Below, piece by piece: positions 7,381-16,438 of a stretch of 64,000 nucleotides of DNA. The stretch lies in assembly GCA_937890825.1 (NCBI GenBank), contig CALADS010000074.1, forward strand, positions 1 to 64,000, in the 5' to 3' direction. This stretch comes from an uncultured Bacteroides sp. (GTDB taxonomy: Bacteria; Bacteroidota; Bacteroidia; Bacteroidales; Bacteroidaceae). Each line of letters starts with the position of its first letter. Position 1 is the stretch's first letter. The notes below the pieces were generated by a model. That model ran no database searches and had not been told where the DNA came from. It was given only the letters and a program-made list of their open reading frames with translations. The translations under genes were made by a program, and so were the position numbers.

Positions 7381-8328
7381 TTACAAATTGGCTATAATCT
7401 CCGGTGAAAGACCAGTAATTTCAGCAATTAGTTCCATAGAAAGCCCTTTGGCTTTCATAGTAGCTGCATTCTTTTTAGAAGTTGCTATAATACCTTCTTT
7501 ACGGCCCTGCAGGATGCCTTCTTTACGGCCCTGCAGGATGCCTTCTTCACGACCCTGCTGAATGCCTTCCTCAAGTCCCTGCTGGATACCTTGTTCAAAG
7601 CCTTGCTGCATACCCTTGCGAATACCATCATTAATCAAAGTCTTTTCCACTCTTACCGCATCCCAGAAATAATCATAACCTAATAGCTGACTATCACTGA
7701 ACGCCGATTCTTCTAACTGGGTAACAGCCTTCTTTATCTGCGGATTATCCATCAGCTCTTGTGGAATATCCTTCGTCTTTTCGTCAATTTCGGTAAGATA
7801 GCGTAACCATAAGACCTGCATTTTTTTCTCATTAAAAGAATGAGGCTTGAATTTAGGAAGTTCTACAAAGACAAAGCGCAATCCTTCTATCACCTTATCC
7901 GTCCGTTCCATGCGGACGATACGATAATCGTGATAATATTCCTCCATATTTGGCTCAAAAATATCATTTACCAAATTCAAGGAATAAACCGGCTGAAGCA
8001 ACTCATAATGTTCACCGTCACCAAGCTGACGAACGTATGCTTTGGATGCGTTGAAAAGCACACGCTGCATAAAAGCCGAAGACCAAAGCATCTGCATCTC
8101 TACCAGAAATTGCCTGCCTGCCTGATCTTTACAACGCACATCTACAATGGTATTTTTCTTTAAAGGAGTTTCAGGAACCAACTCTGGCGGTAAATATTCT
8201 ATCTCTTTGATTTGTTCTTCCGGTTTATCCAAAGGAAGAAGCGCATTAAGCAAACTGATTACCAAATCGGGATGCTCGCCAAATACCTTCTTAAACGTCA
8301 AATCTGCTTTTGGATTCAAGTACTTCAT
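7381..8328 (-). CDS. Rpn-family / PD-(D/E)XK nuclease-type transposase protein
   Basis: About 315 residues from ATG 8328 (MKYLNPKADLTFKKVFG); the frame can be opened by GTG at 8352 but the ATG start fits the family. The N-terminal part is the PD-(D/E)XK nuclease-family putative transposase domain, with the catalytic pattern IVDVRCKDQAGRQFLVEMQM (D, then E-x-Q) near residues 68-87. E. coli Rpn proteins of this group are DNases that promote recombination. The C-terminus has five 8-residue repeats of the type EGILQGRK, likely helical, followed by a small helical end (LSMELIAEITGLS). It stands alone, without partner transposition genes or flanking repeats, so it is not evidence of an active element. 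Confidence 0.8.
   Translation of the reverse strand: MKYLNPKADLTFKKVFGEHPDLVISLLNALLPLDKPEEQIKEIEYLPPELVPETPLKKNTIVDVRCKDQAGRQFLVEMQMLWSSAFMQRVLFNASKAYVRQLGDGEHYELLQPVYSLNLVNDIFEPNMEEYYHDYRIVRMERTDKVIEGLRFVFVELPKFKPHSFNEKKMQVLWLRYLTEIDEKTKDIPQELMDNPQIKKAVTQLEESAFSDSQLLGYDYFWDAVRVEKTLINDGIRKGMQQGFEQGIQQGLEEGIQQGREEGILQGRKEGILQGRKEGIIATSKKNAATMKAKGLSMELIAEITGLSPEIIANL
7493..7612. repeat. five 24-base tandem repeats inside the Rpn gene
   Basis: Units start at 7493, 7517, 7541, 7565 and 7589. The first two are identical over all 24 bases; the others diverge by several bases. Each unit codes 8 residues of the EGILQGRK type, so copy-number change keeps the frame. Confidence 0.85.
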
Positions 8329-8381
8329 AAACAAACTATTTATTACTGCCACAAATATAAACTAATCCTTCCACAAAAGCA

Positions 8382-8414
8382 AAAAAAAATGGCTCACAAG
8401 GAGCCATTTTTTTT
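8382..8414 (-). terminator. terminator of the calycin-like/PCMD lipoprotein gene
   Basis: 14-base inverted repeat (8382-8395 with 8401-8414) with A/T-tracts on both flanks and an ACAAG loop; on the minus strand it ends in a run of T, 18 bases after the stop. Confidence 0.8.
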
Positions 8415-8431
8415 GATATAAGTTCTCTGAA

Positions 8432-9985
8432 TTATTCATAAATAAGTTCGAAATCATCTACAATCAGTGTACTACCCGGAGCACCCCAGAACTTGTCACC
8501 ATCCTTGCTGGAAGAACAAGCTATCGTCATGCGATACTTCTTGTCTGCACTGTATTCTTTCTTCCATTCCAAGGGAAGTTCAAAGGATTTCCAATCTGCC
8601 TGTGCACCGCCGGTAATCTGTCCGATAGCTGCAATGCGGCTGGATTTATAGATATTGTTTTCGGCATCTGCCACACCGGTCAAGCAGTCTGACCAGTTTT
8701 CTGTATCGTATTCTTCTGTTTCATACAGCACGATGCTAATAGCAAATTCATCGGTCTTGCTGTTATCCACTACAGCTTCATGACAGTGATCTTTATAAGG
8801 TTCTTTTTCAACTTTATAAAAATCGTCACCTGGTGTATATTGATACCAACCTTTCAGCATGACAGGCTTGTTGGTATAAGGAATACCGAACTTAGTACTG
8901 TTCAATGTATTGGCAATATCCGTCTTAAATGCACCAAGGAAAAGTGTACCAGTGGTCACCTTTGGTATGGCTGGTATAAAAGAGCCCATAGGTGCCCCTC
9001 CTTTTGTATAAATAGTTTCAATTCTAACAGCCTTTTCTCCAGAATGAGAACTAGTTGTTTCTGTTATAACATACTTATCAGCTTTGCCCATTGCCTTTAA
9101 GAAATGGGCACCTGTATTGCTGGACGACCACCCTGTTGGTTCATAGAAAGTCATATCAGGTTCCTGACCTTCTACACCAGCTACCCAATTTTCAAAATCG
9201 TATTTATTACCAGCCACAGATGCTGTATAAACAACCGATTCACCGTTTTCTGCAATAACTGTATATTTTACCTCTCCAGTAAAGTCTGTTGCTACTCCAC
9301 TTTTAGGATCCAACACTGCACCGGCAGATACTTCGATGGTGGGGATCAAAGCAGACAACTGTTCGGGAGTGGCAGAGCCTAATACAGTAATAGCAATCGT
9401 CTTAGCTTCCTCGTTCAAAATCACGTCTGTTACCACCTGATTGGCTTCTACGGAAGAGTCAAACTTAAAGCTGGTGATTTTTGCCTCACTGCTCTCACTG
9501 CCTGTCAGACGCTTACCACCATAAGTTACGTCAATATTCACTCCCTGCCAAGTGATGTGCAAAGCCACATCCAACTTACCATCTGCAAAGCTGATGGAAG
9601 TTTTAGTAGGACATGTACCTATAGGATCTTTCAGCGTAATATCCTCTTCACGAGTACAAACATACTTGTCACCATTCTGAGTCAGTTCGCAGTTCTTCAG
9701 ATTGATATCACCCAATGAGCCCATACCCGGGAAAGAAAAGTCTTTAATCAGCAGATCTATGGAAGTTTCACCAGCCTTAGTCACAGCTACCTTCTGATGA
9801 AAATCCATCGGTTGACCCATCAACACAGTCAACTTTCCGTTATAATTACCTACAATTTGAGAATCAATTGCCTCGGTTATAGGATTGCCGCTTGGGCCTT
9901 CATTATCATCATCGCTACAAGCGGTGAACAAACTCACTGAACAAATCAGTGCAAACAGATAAAATAATCTTTTTTTCATACACAT
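8432..9985 (-). CDS. PCMD-domain lipoprotein with calycin-like N-terminal domain
   Basis: A 517-residue lipoprotein; the lipobox LFTAC gives a lipidated Cys near residue 23 followed by acidic SDDDNEG, as common for surface-exposed Bacteroides lipoproteins. An N-terminal calycin-like domain (about residues 45-160, with GNYNGKLTV) is followed by an Ig-like linker domain (about 165-255, with ITSFKFD and YTVIAENG) and a C-terminal PCMD domain (about 260-517, with GTLFLGAFKTD, FGIPYTNKPVMLKGWYQY and STLIVDDFEL). It is a paralogue of 5279-6463. Starts at 9985 and 9979 are both possible. Function is unknown; glycan binding is a family-level guess. Confidence 0.75.
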   Translation of the reverse strand: MCMKKRLFYLFALICSVSLFTACSDDDNEGPSGNPITEAIDSQIVGNYNGKLTVLMGQPMDFHQKVAVTKAGETSIDLLIKDFSFPGMGSLGDINLKNCELTQNGDKYVCTREEDITLKDPIGTCPTKTSISFADGKLDVALHITWQGVNIDVTYGGKRLTGSESSEAKITSFKFDSSVEANQVVTDVILNEEAKTIAITVLGSATPEQLSALIPTIEVSAGAVLDPKSGVATDFTGEVKYTVIAENGESVVYTASVAGNKYDFENWVAGVEGQEPDMTFYEPTGWSSSNTGAHFLKAMGKADKYVITETTSSHSGEKAVRIETIYTKGGAPMGSFIPAIPKVTTGTLFLGAFKTDIANTLNSTKFGIPYTNKPVMLKGWYQYTPGDDFYKVEKEPYKDHCHEAVVDNSKTDEFAISIVLYETEEYDTENWSDCLTGVADAENNIYKSSRIAAIGQITGGAQADWKSFELPLEWKKEYSADKKYRMTIACSSSKDGDKFWGAPGSTLIVDDFELIYE

Positions 9986-10239
9986 TTTAATTAATTACTA
10001 AGTCTAGCTAATGCGGCCTTTCCACAAAGCCATTGATACATTGGCAAAAACGCCTGCAAAGTACGGCCATTTCCATAACACTTGCAAGGTCTTTCTTTAA
10101 GAAGAATGTTCTATTTTTTAGATTTTCACTTTTCAAAGCCACTCATACGCCTTACTGTCTGCAAATTTTTAATAAAAACAGCATGGCTTTCTCAAAAAAA
10201 ACGCTACCTTTATGAAATGTAACCATTAAAGCATTGGAT

Positions 10240-11316
10240 ATGTTTAATTCATTCGGCAATATTTTTCGCCTTACAAGCTTCGGAGAATCGCATGGTAAAG
10301 GCATTGGAGGAGTGGTAGACGGTTTTCCTGCAGGAATCCGCATCGATATGGATTTCATACAGCAAGAACTGAACAGACGACGACCCGGACAATCGCAATT
10401 CACCACTGCACGCCAGGAACCCGACCGGGTGGAATTCTTATCGGGGATATTCGAAGGGATGTCTACAGGATGCCCTATCGGATTCATAGTGTGGAACAAG
10501 AACCAACATTCCGACGATTATAATAACCTGAAGGATGTGTACCGGCCTTCGCATGCGGATTATACATATAGCGTGAAATATGGTATACGCGATTATAGAG
10601 GAGGCGGACGATCGTCGGCACGCGAAACCATCTCGCGCGTGGTGGCAGGTGCATTGGCCAAGCTAGCACTGAAACAACTCGGCATACAGGTCTATGCATA
10701 CACCTCGCAGGTAGGAGGCATCAAGCTGGAATACGGGTACGAAGCTTATGACCCGCTAATGATAGAAGACAGCCCGATACGCTGCCCGGATCCATACAAG
10801 GCTCCAGAGATGGAAGCCCTGATAGCCGACGTAAAGGCTGCCGGTGATACCATCGGGGGTGTAATTACTTGCGTGATAACAGGATGCCCCATCGGCCTGG
10901 GAGAACCGGTGTTCGGCAAACTGCATGCTGCGCTCAGCGCTGCTATGCTGAGTATTAATGCAGCCAAGGCATTTGAATACGGAGAAGGATTCAAAGGATT
11001 GAAAATGAGAGGTTCGGAACAAAATGATGTATTCTATAACCAACATGGACTGATTAAAACCCGTACCAACCACTCGGGAGGTATTCAGGGGGGCATCAGC
11101 AACGGACAAGACATCTATTTTCGGGTAGCTTTCAAACCGGTAGCCACGGTACTGATGGAACAACATACAGTGAACATAGATGGCGTAGATACCACCCTAA
11201 AGGCTAAAGGCAGACATGACCCCTGTGTATTGCCTAGAGCAGTGCCCATTGTAGAAGCCATGACTGCCATGACCATACTGGATTATTATCTGATTGATAA
11301 AACCAGACAACTTTAA
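10240..11316 (+). CDS. aroC: chorismate synthase
   Basis: A 358-residue enzyme making chorismate from 5-enolpyruvylshikimate-3-phosphate with reduced FMN, the last step of the shikimate pathway. Family signatures are present: FGESHG at about 14-19, the stretch [11 protein letters not shown] near residues 125-135, and [15 protein letters not shown] near 278-292. I start at ATG 10240 ([12 protein letters not shown]), the usual N-terminus; a TTG at 10234 would add two residues. A TACCTTTA box at 10205-10212 may be its -7. It supplies the aromatic operon at 37.6-41.8 kb, though it is not next to it. Confidence 0.97.
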   Translation: MFNSFGNIFRLTSFGESHGKGIGGVVDGFPAGIRIDMDFIQQELNRRRPGQSQFTTARQEPDRVEFLSGIFEGMSTGCPIGFIVWNKNQHSDDYNNLKDVYRPSHADYTYSVKYGIRDYRGGGRSSARETISRVVAGALAKLALKQLGIQVYAYTSQVGGIKLEYGYEAYDPLMIEDSPIRCPDPYKAPEMEALIADVKAAGDTIGGVITCVITGCPIGLGEPVFGKLHAALSAAMLSINAAKAFEYGEGFKGLKMRGSEQNDVFYNQHGLIKTRTNHSGGIQGGISNGQDIYFRVAFKPVATVLMEQHTVNIDGVDTTLKAKGRHDPCVLPRAVPIVEAMTAMTILDYYLIDKTRQL

Positions 11317-11402
11317 TTGTACTTAATGGCCAGTAGAAGCCATTTTAAATGAGAATAAACAACTTCTTCTTAAAAGAAAAATAATAAATTGATTTTAGAA
11401 AT

Positions 11403-12758
11403 ATGGATATAAAACAATACATAGCGGACAATGAACCGCGAATATTGGATGAGTTGTTCAGCCTCATCCGCATTCCTAGCATCAGTGCCAAACCGGAACA
11501 TCACGACGATATGCTGGCCTGTGCACAGCGCTGGAAACAGTTGCTGCTGGAGGCCGGTGCCGATGAAGTACACGTGATGCCCTCTGCCGGAAACCCGATA
11601 GTATACGGCCAGAAAATAGTAGATCCGTCTGCTCAAACCGTACTGATATATTCGCATTACGATGTGATGCCGGCAGAACCGCTGGAACTATGGAAAAGTG
11701 ACCCCTTTGAACCGGAAGTGCGCGACGGACATATCTGGGCACGCGGTGCTGACGATGACAAGGGGCAAGCTTTTATTCAAGTAAAAGCATTTGAATATCT
11801 GGTAAAAAATAATCTGCTGACCCATAATGTGAAATTCATCTTCGAAGGAGAAGAGGAAATCGGTTCTCCCAGCCTGGAAGGTTTTTGCCAGGAACACAAA
11901 GAATTGCTAAAGGCAGACATTATTTTAGTATCAGATACCAGTATGCTGGGAGCTGACCTGCCTTCGCTGACTACCGGTCTGCGCGGACTGGCTTATTGGG
12001 AGGTAGAAGTTACCGGCCCCAACCGCGACTTGCACAGCGGACACTTTGGAGGTGCGGTGGCTAATCCTATCAACGTGCTCTGCCAGATTATCAGCCGCGT
12101 GACCGATGCTGATGGACGCATCACGGCACCGGGATTCTACGACAACGTGGAAGAAGTACCCCAGGCAGAACGCGATATGATAGCTCATATTCCGTTTGAC
12201 GAAGAAAAATATAAAAAAGCAATAGGAGTAAAAGCTCTCTTCGGAGAAAAAGGATACAGCACACTGGAGCGCAACAGTTGCCGCCCGTCGTTCGATGTCT
12301 GCGGCATTTGGGGAGGTTACACAGGCGAGGGTTCCAAAACGGTACTACCTTCCAAAGCATATGCCAAGATTTCTTGCCGCCTGGTGGCTCATCAAGACCA
12401 TCATCAAATTTCCCGATTGATGGCAGACTACCTGCAAAGCCTGGCACCCGAAAGCGTACAGATTAAGGTGACACCTATGCACGGCGGACAGGGGTATGTA
12501 TGCCCCATTTCACTGCCAGCCTACCAGGCGGCAGAAAAAGGATTTGAGAAAGCCTTTGGCAAGAAGCCCTTGGCTGTGCGCCGCGGAGGCAGCATACCTA
12601 TCATCTCTACCTTTGAACAGATATTAGGTATCAAAACCATATTGATGGGATTCGGGCTGGAGAGCAATGCCATCCACTCGCCCAATGAGAACATGCCGCT
12701 GGATATTTTCCGCAAGGGTATTGAAGCGGTAGTGGAATTCCACCTGAATTACAGATAA
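11403..12758 (+). CDS. M20-family dipeptidase/peptidase
   Basis: A 451-residue cytosolic zinc peptidase of the M20/M25/M40 family. Metal-site motifs are clear: YSHYDVMPAE near residue 80-89, GADDDKGQ near 114-121 and the catalytic GEEEIGSPSLE near 148-158; the dimerisation lid follows (LHSGHFGGAVANP near 219-231) and the last metal ligand is in SNAIHSPNE near the end. Length matches the dipeptidase group that hydrolyses small peptides. It stands 86 bases after aroC and may be read from the same transcript, with no functional link evident. Confidence 0.88.
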   Translation: MDIKQYIADNEPRILDELFSLIRIPSISAKPEHHDDMLACAQRWKQLLLEAGADEVHVMPSAGNPIVYGQKIVDPSAQTVLIYSHYDVMPAEPLELWKSDPFEPEVRDGHIWARGADDDKGQAFIQVKAFEYLVKNNLLTHNVKFIFEGEEEIGSPSLEGFCQEHKELLKADIILVSDTSMLGADLPSLTTGLRGLAYWEVEVTGPNRDLHSGHFGGAVANPINVLCQIISRVTDADGRITAPGFYDNVEEVPQAERDMIAHIPFDEEKYKKAIGVKALFGEKGYSTLERNSCRPSFDVCGIWGGYTGEGSKTVLPSKAYAKISCRLVAHQDHHQISRLMADYLQSLAPESVQIKVTPMHGGQGYVCPISLPAYQAAEKGFEKAFGKKPLAVRRGGSIPIISTFEQILGIKTILMGFGLESNAIHSPNENMPLDIFRKGIEAVVEFHLNYR

Positions 12759-12780
12759 CCCATGAGAGTATGATTTTTAC

Positions 12781-12862
12781 AGCAACCGCTTGCTATGCCA
12801 CTTGCAAGCGGTTGCTATGCCTCATGCAACTAGCTGCTATGCCACTTGCAGGTAGCTGCTAT
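12781..12862. repeat. 22-base tandem repeat with internal palindrome
   Basis: The segment (T/C)TGCTATGCC starts at 12790, 12812 and 12834, and CTGCTATAAA at 12856: a strict 22-base period for about 3.5 copies. In addition AGCAACCGCTTGC (12781-12793) pairs perfectly with 12804-12816. It lies between the convergent ends of the M20 peptidase and topB and could act as a terminator, but has no T-run. Confidence 0.65.
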
Positions 12863-12872
12863 AAATCTACTG

Positions 12873-15044
12873 TTAGAGATGAGACCCAAAGGGTTTGCGA
12901 TAGGTACATCCGTTTTTCCATTCCGAACAGCCATAGGCAGTCTTTCCTTTTATCACTGTTCCCTTACCACACAAAGGACAGATGCTGCCCTCCAACTCTT
13001 CAGCAGCCGATACTTTTTCCGCCGTAGAAGGGGCAGCCTCTTTCGAGGGAGTTTTCACAGTGCTTTTCGGCGAGGGTTTCTTTCTGGGTGCTCGTTTTTT
13101 CACTTCTTTACCAGATTCTGCCGATGATGCCTCGGTTTTCTTTTCCACCTGTGGCAGCTGGATGGTGATATGCCGATTGCTGTTGTCAGAGAGCACACTC
13201 ATCACCACCTCGGTTACCATCTGCTTCAATTCGTCCAAAAACTGAGAGGCATTATACGTCTTACGCTCTATTTCGCGCAGTTTCTTCTCCCAAATACCTG
13301 TCAGCTCGGCCGACTTCAATAATTCCTCGTGAATAATTTGAATCAGTTCCACACCTGTAGGAGTGGCCACCAGATTCTTTTTCTCTTTCCGAATGTAATT
13401 TCGCTTAAATAAAGTCTCGATGATGGCAGCACGTGTAGAAGGACGGCCTATTCCGTTTTCCTTCAAAGCATCGCGCAGTTCGTCATTATCCACTAGCTTG
13501 CCCGCCGTTTCCATGGCGCGCAGCAAGGTAGCTTCGGTGTACGGGCGGGGAGGCTGTGTCCACTTTTCCACCAGTTCGGGCACATGCGGGCCGCTTTCAC
13601 CTTTTGAAAAAGCCGGTAATACAGATTCATTCTCTGCTTCCTTTTCTTCCTTCTCCTCGGGCGACAGAGTACCGAACACCACTCGCCATCCTGGATCCAG
13701 AATCTGCTTGCCCGATGTCTTGAAGTCCACTCCTCCGGCCTCACCCAATACGGTAGTGGTGGCAATCTTACAATCCGGATAGAATACCGCTATGAAGCGA
13801 CGTGCTATCAAGTCATATACCCTACGTTCCATATCCGTGAGGTTGACAGGAGGCTGACCGGTAGGGATAATGGCATGGTGGTCGGTAACCTTTGAATTAT
13901 CAAACACTTTTTTCGACTTTACCAATGCCTGTCCTTCCAGCGGAGCCGTATAAGCCTCATAGCCACGCAGTCCTTTAAGAATGGCCGGACATTTGGGATA
14001 GATGTCGTCGCTCAGAAAGGTGGTATCTACACGCGGATAGGTGGCCACCTTCTTTTCATACAACGATTGAATCAATTTCAATGTTTCATCGGCCGAATAG
14101 GCAAATTTCTTGTTACATTCCACTTGTAGTGATGTAAGATCGAACAGTCGAGGAGGAAATTCCTTTCCTTGCTTTTTGGATACATCGGTCACTGTAAACG
14201 GGGAAGCAGCCACCTGCTGCAAGAGTGCCAACCCTCTTTCATGCTCGGTTATCGGCTCTATTCCTTTATTTTCTGTTTCAGCAGACTCTTTTGCTGCAGC
14301 TGTTTTCGCATTCTTTTCTGCCTCCAGCACCAGTTCTTCATCGCTTTTACGCACAATGGCCGAAAACGTGGTATCTCGGTATACGGTACTCAGCACCCAG
14401 TATTGCTTGGGTACAAAATGCTGGATTTCCAACTGACGGTTTACAATCAGCGCCAGCGTAGGCGTCTGTACCCGTCCGATAGAGAGCACCTGACGATTCT
14501 GACCGTATTTCATGGTATATAGCCGAGTGGCATTCATGCCCAAAAGCCAATCACCTATGGCACGAGATAATCCAGCTTCATATAATGGCTGAAAATCTGA
14601 TGCATCGCGCAATTTGGCAAACCCTTCGCGAATAGCCTCTTCTGTAAGCGACGAAATCCACAACCGTTTTACCGGGCAGCGCGCTCCAGCCTTCTGCATG
14701 ACCCAACGCTGGATAAGTTCTCCTTCTTGACCGGCATCACCACAGTTGATAATCATGTCTGCCTGCTGCATGAGCTGTTCTATCACATGAAACTGACGTT
14801 CATAAGTGGGATTACTGATTAGTTTAATGCCAAAGCGAGGAGGAATCATGGGCAAAGCTCCTAAACTCCAAGCCTTCCACGAAGGAGTATACTCATGCGG
14901 TTCCTTCAGTGTACAGAGGTGACCAAAGGTCCACGTTACTTGATATCCGTTTCCTTCTATATATCCGTCTTTCTTTTCACGTGCGCCCAATACATCGGCA
15001 ATGTCACGTGCCACTGAGGGCTTTTCGGCAATACAAACTATCAT
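12873..15044 (-). CDS. topB: DNA topoisomerase III
   Basis: A 723-residue type IA topoisomerase that passes single DNA strands and decatenates replication or recombination intermediates. The Toprim domain opens with IVCIAEKPSVARDIADVLG, has GDAGQEGELI near 100-110, then SIGRVQTPTLALI near 190, and the catalytic tyrosine in TYPRVDTTFLSDDIYP. GRPSTRAAIIETL is conserved. The C-terminus has a Lys/Pro-rich linker and a zinc-finger-like CPLCGKG...YGCSEWKNGC. I start at ATG 15044; the open frame extends 50 codons further but without family similarity. A TACCTTTG box at 15074-15081 is well placed. Plasmid and element copies exist in Bacteroides, but nothing here suggests a mobile context. Confidence 0.95.
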   Translation of the reverse strand: MIVCIAEKPSVARDIADVLGAREKKDGYIEGNGYQVTWTFGHLCTLKEPHEYTPSWKAWSLGALPMIPPRFGIKLISNPTYERQFHVIEQLMQQADMIINCGDAGQEGELIQRWVMQKAGARCPVKRLWISSLTEEAIREGFAKLRDASDFQPLYEAGLSRAIGDWLLGMNATRLYTMKYGQNRQVLSIGRVQTPTLALIVNRQLEIQHFVPKQYWVLSTVYRDTTFSAIVRKSDEELVLEAEKNAKTAAAKESAETENKGIEPITEHERGLALLQQVAASPFTVTDVSKKQGKEFPPRLFDLTSLQVECNKKFAYSADETLKLIQSLYEKKVATYPRVDTTFLSDDIYPKCPAILKGLRGYEAYTAPLEGQALVKSKKVFDNSKVTDHHAIIPTGQPPVNLTDMERRVYDLIARRFIAVFYPDCKIATTTVLGEAGGVDFKTSGKQILDPGWRVVFGTLSPEEKEEKEAENESVLPAFSKGESGPHVPELVEKWTQPPRPYTEATLLRAMETAGKLVDNDELRDALKENGIGRPSTRAAIIETLFKRNYIRKEKKNLVATPTGVELIQIIHEELLKSAELTGIWEKKLREIERKTYNASQFLDELKQMVTEVVMSVLSDNSNRHITIQLPQVEKKTEASSAESGKEVKKRAPRKKPSPKSTVKTPSKEAAPSTAEKVSAAEELEGSICPLCGKGTVIKGKTAYGCSEWKNGCTYRKPFGSHL

Positions 15045-15073
15045 CTGTCTAATTATTTTTTTTAAGCAGCCGA

Positions 15074-15081
15074 CAAAGGTA
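15074..15081 (-). promoter_or_regulatory. -7 box, topB
   Basis: TACCTTTG on the minus strand about 30 bases before the chosen topB start, which also supports that start over the longer frame. Confidence 0.5.
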
Positions 15082-15261
15082 CAAAAAACTACTGAAAGCT
15101 TTATGCTTTTCACAGAAAGACAATCTACCATACAGAATGGGAGTTCTAGCATAATACAGCATTTGTTCGTTAATCTTTCGTAATAAGCACACATACTACC
15201 AATAACTTCATTAACTTTGTTAATTGGAATAAATTAATACTACCAACAGAAAAAGACTGTT

Positions 15262-16335
15262 ATGAAAAAGAATATCATGCCACTTATCGGCCTCTTGCTG
15301 ACATCGGCAGGAGCACCTGCACAGACTGAGGTCAATGCCGGCATTATGCACGGCAAAGAGTATGGGGTAACGTATATGCTGCCGGCCACTGAAATACAAA
15401 TAACTGTGCATGCTACGAAACATTCTTACCAACCTGGTGATTTTTGCAGATATGCCGAAAGATATCTGCGCATGAAAGATGTGCCCATAGAGCCGAATGT
15501 ATATTGGACATTGGATAACATTGAAACCAAATTGGTGGGAACTCCCGACAAAGAGCAGGTTTATTTCGTAAAAATGAAAGATAAGACTACAGCTCCGCTG
15601 ATGGAACTTACCGAAGAAGGCATTGTAAAATCCATCAATATGCCTTATAGCGGACAAGATAATGAATCCAAGCCTGTTGCTGCAGAAAAAGCAGCTGCCT
15701 TACCTGACCCAAGAAGCTTTCTGACGGAAGAAATCCTGATGACAAACTCCACCGCAAAAATGGCAGAACTGGTAGCTAAAGAAATCTATAACATTCGCGA
15801 GAGCAAAAATGCGCTGAATCGCGGAGAGGCCGACTATATGCCTCAAGATGGTGTACAGCTAAAATTGATGCTGGACAATCTTAACTTGCAAGAACAAGCC
15901 ATGACGGCTATGTTTACAGGTACCGACAAAACTGAAAAAAAGACATTTACTGTGAGAATTACTCCGAAAGAGATGAAACAAGCTGTAGCTTTCCGCTTCT
16001 CACAAAAATTAGGTATGGTAGACCAGAATGACTTGGCCGGTGAACCTATTTATATCAGCATCCACGACTTGAAAACAGTAGAAGTTCCTGATGCAAATGT
16101 TGAAGAAGAAAAAGGCAAAGGACGAAAATTGGAAGGAGTAGCTTATAAAGTACCTGGAAAGGCTCATGTAACACTTAGCTATCGCCAAAAGAAACTATAC
16201 GACGAAGAGGTTCCTGTAAGTCAATTTGGAAGCATTGAATATCTGGCCCCCATTTTATTTAATAAAAACACGGTGACTAAAGTACTCTTCGATACATCTA
16301 CCGGTGCTCTACTCAAAGTGGAAAGGGGAGAATAA
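15262..16335 (+). CDS. DUF4831-family protein
   Basis: A 357-residue secreted protein: signal peptide MKKNIMPLIGLLLTSAGAPAQ, then a body with GVTYMLPATEIQITVHATKH and PGDFCRYAERYL, which I recognise as the DUF4831 family of Bacteroidota. The function is unknown. The protein is mostly beta and helix with no membrane segment and no lipobox, so probably periplasmic. It stands alone, with a TAACTTTG box at 15212-15219 and a strong terminator after it. Confidence 0.75.
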   Translation: MKKNIMPLIGLLLTSAGAPAQTEVNAGIMHGKEYGVTYMLPATEIQITVHATKHSYQPGDFCRYAERYLRMKDVPIEPNVYWTLDNIETKLVGTPDKEQVYFVKMKDKTTAPLMELTEEGIVKSINMPYSGQDNESKPVAAEKAAALPDPRSFLTEEILMTNSTAKMAELVAKEIYNIRESKNALNRGEADYMPQDGVQLKLMLDNLNLQEQAMTAMFTGTDKTEKKTFTVRITPKEMKQAVAFRFSQKLGMVDQNDLAGEPIYISIHDLKTVEVPDANVEEEKGKGRKLEGVAYKVPGKAHVTLSYRQKKLYDEEVPVSQFGSIEYLAPILFNKNTVTKVLFDTSTGALLKVERGE

Positions 16336-16374
16336 TACCCTCAACAACCTAAGATTTTCTGCTGATAAACTTCC

Positions 16375-16421
16375 TATACCAAAAAAGGCTGCCTGTAAAC
16401 CAGGCAGCCTTTTTTGGTATA
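16375..16421. terminator. bidirectional terminator
   Basis: Perfect 21-base stem (16375-16395 with 16401-16421) with loop TAAAC and A/T tracts on both sides of a GC-rich core (GGCTGCCTG). It separates the convergent DUF4831 and MFS genes. Confidence 0.9.
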
Positions 16422-16438
16422 GAATAAACTAGAAGGAA

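Noticed and set aside
7381..8328. Rpn gene as sign of a transposon
   Set aside because: No terminal inverted repeats, target duplications or partner genes; such genes are often stand-alone in Bacteroides.
12781..12862. Tandem repeats as a CRISPR array
   Set aside because: Period of 22 bases leaves no unique spacers, and there are no cas genes in the window; the same holds for 365-427 and 44492-44577.
15045..15194. 50-codon N-terminal extension of topB
   Set aside because: Cys-rich, unlike topoisomerases, and it would cover the TACCTTTG promoter box.
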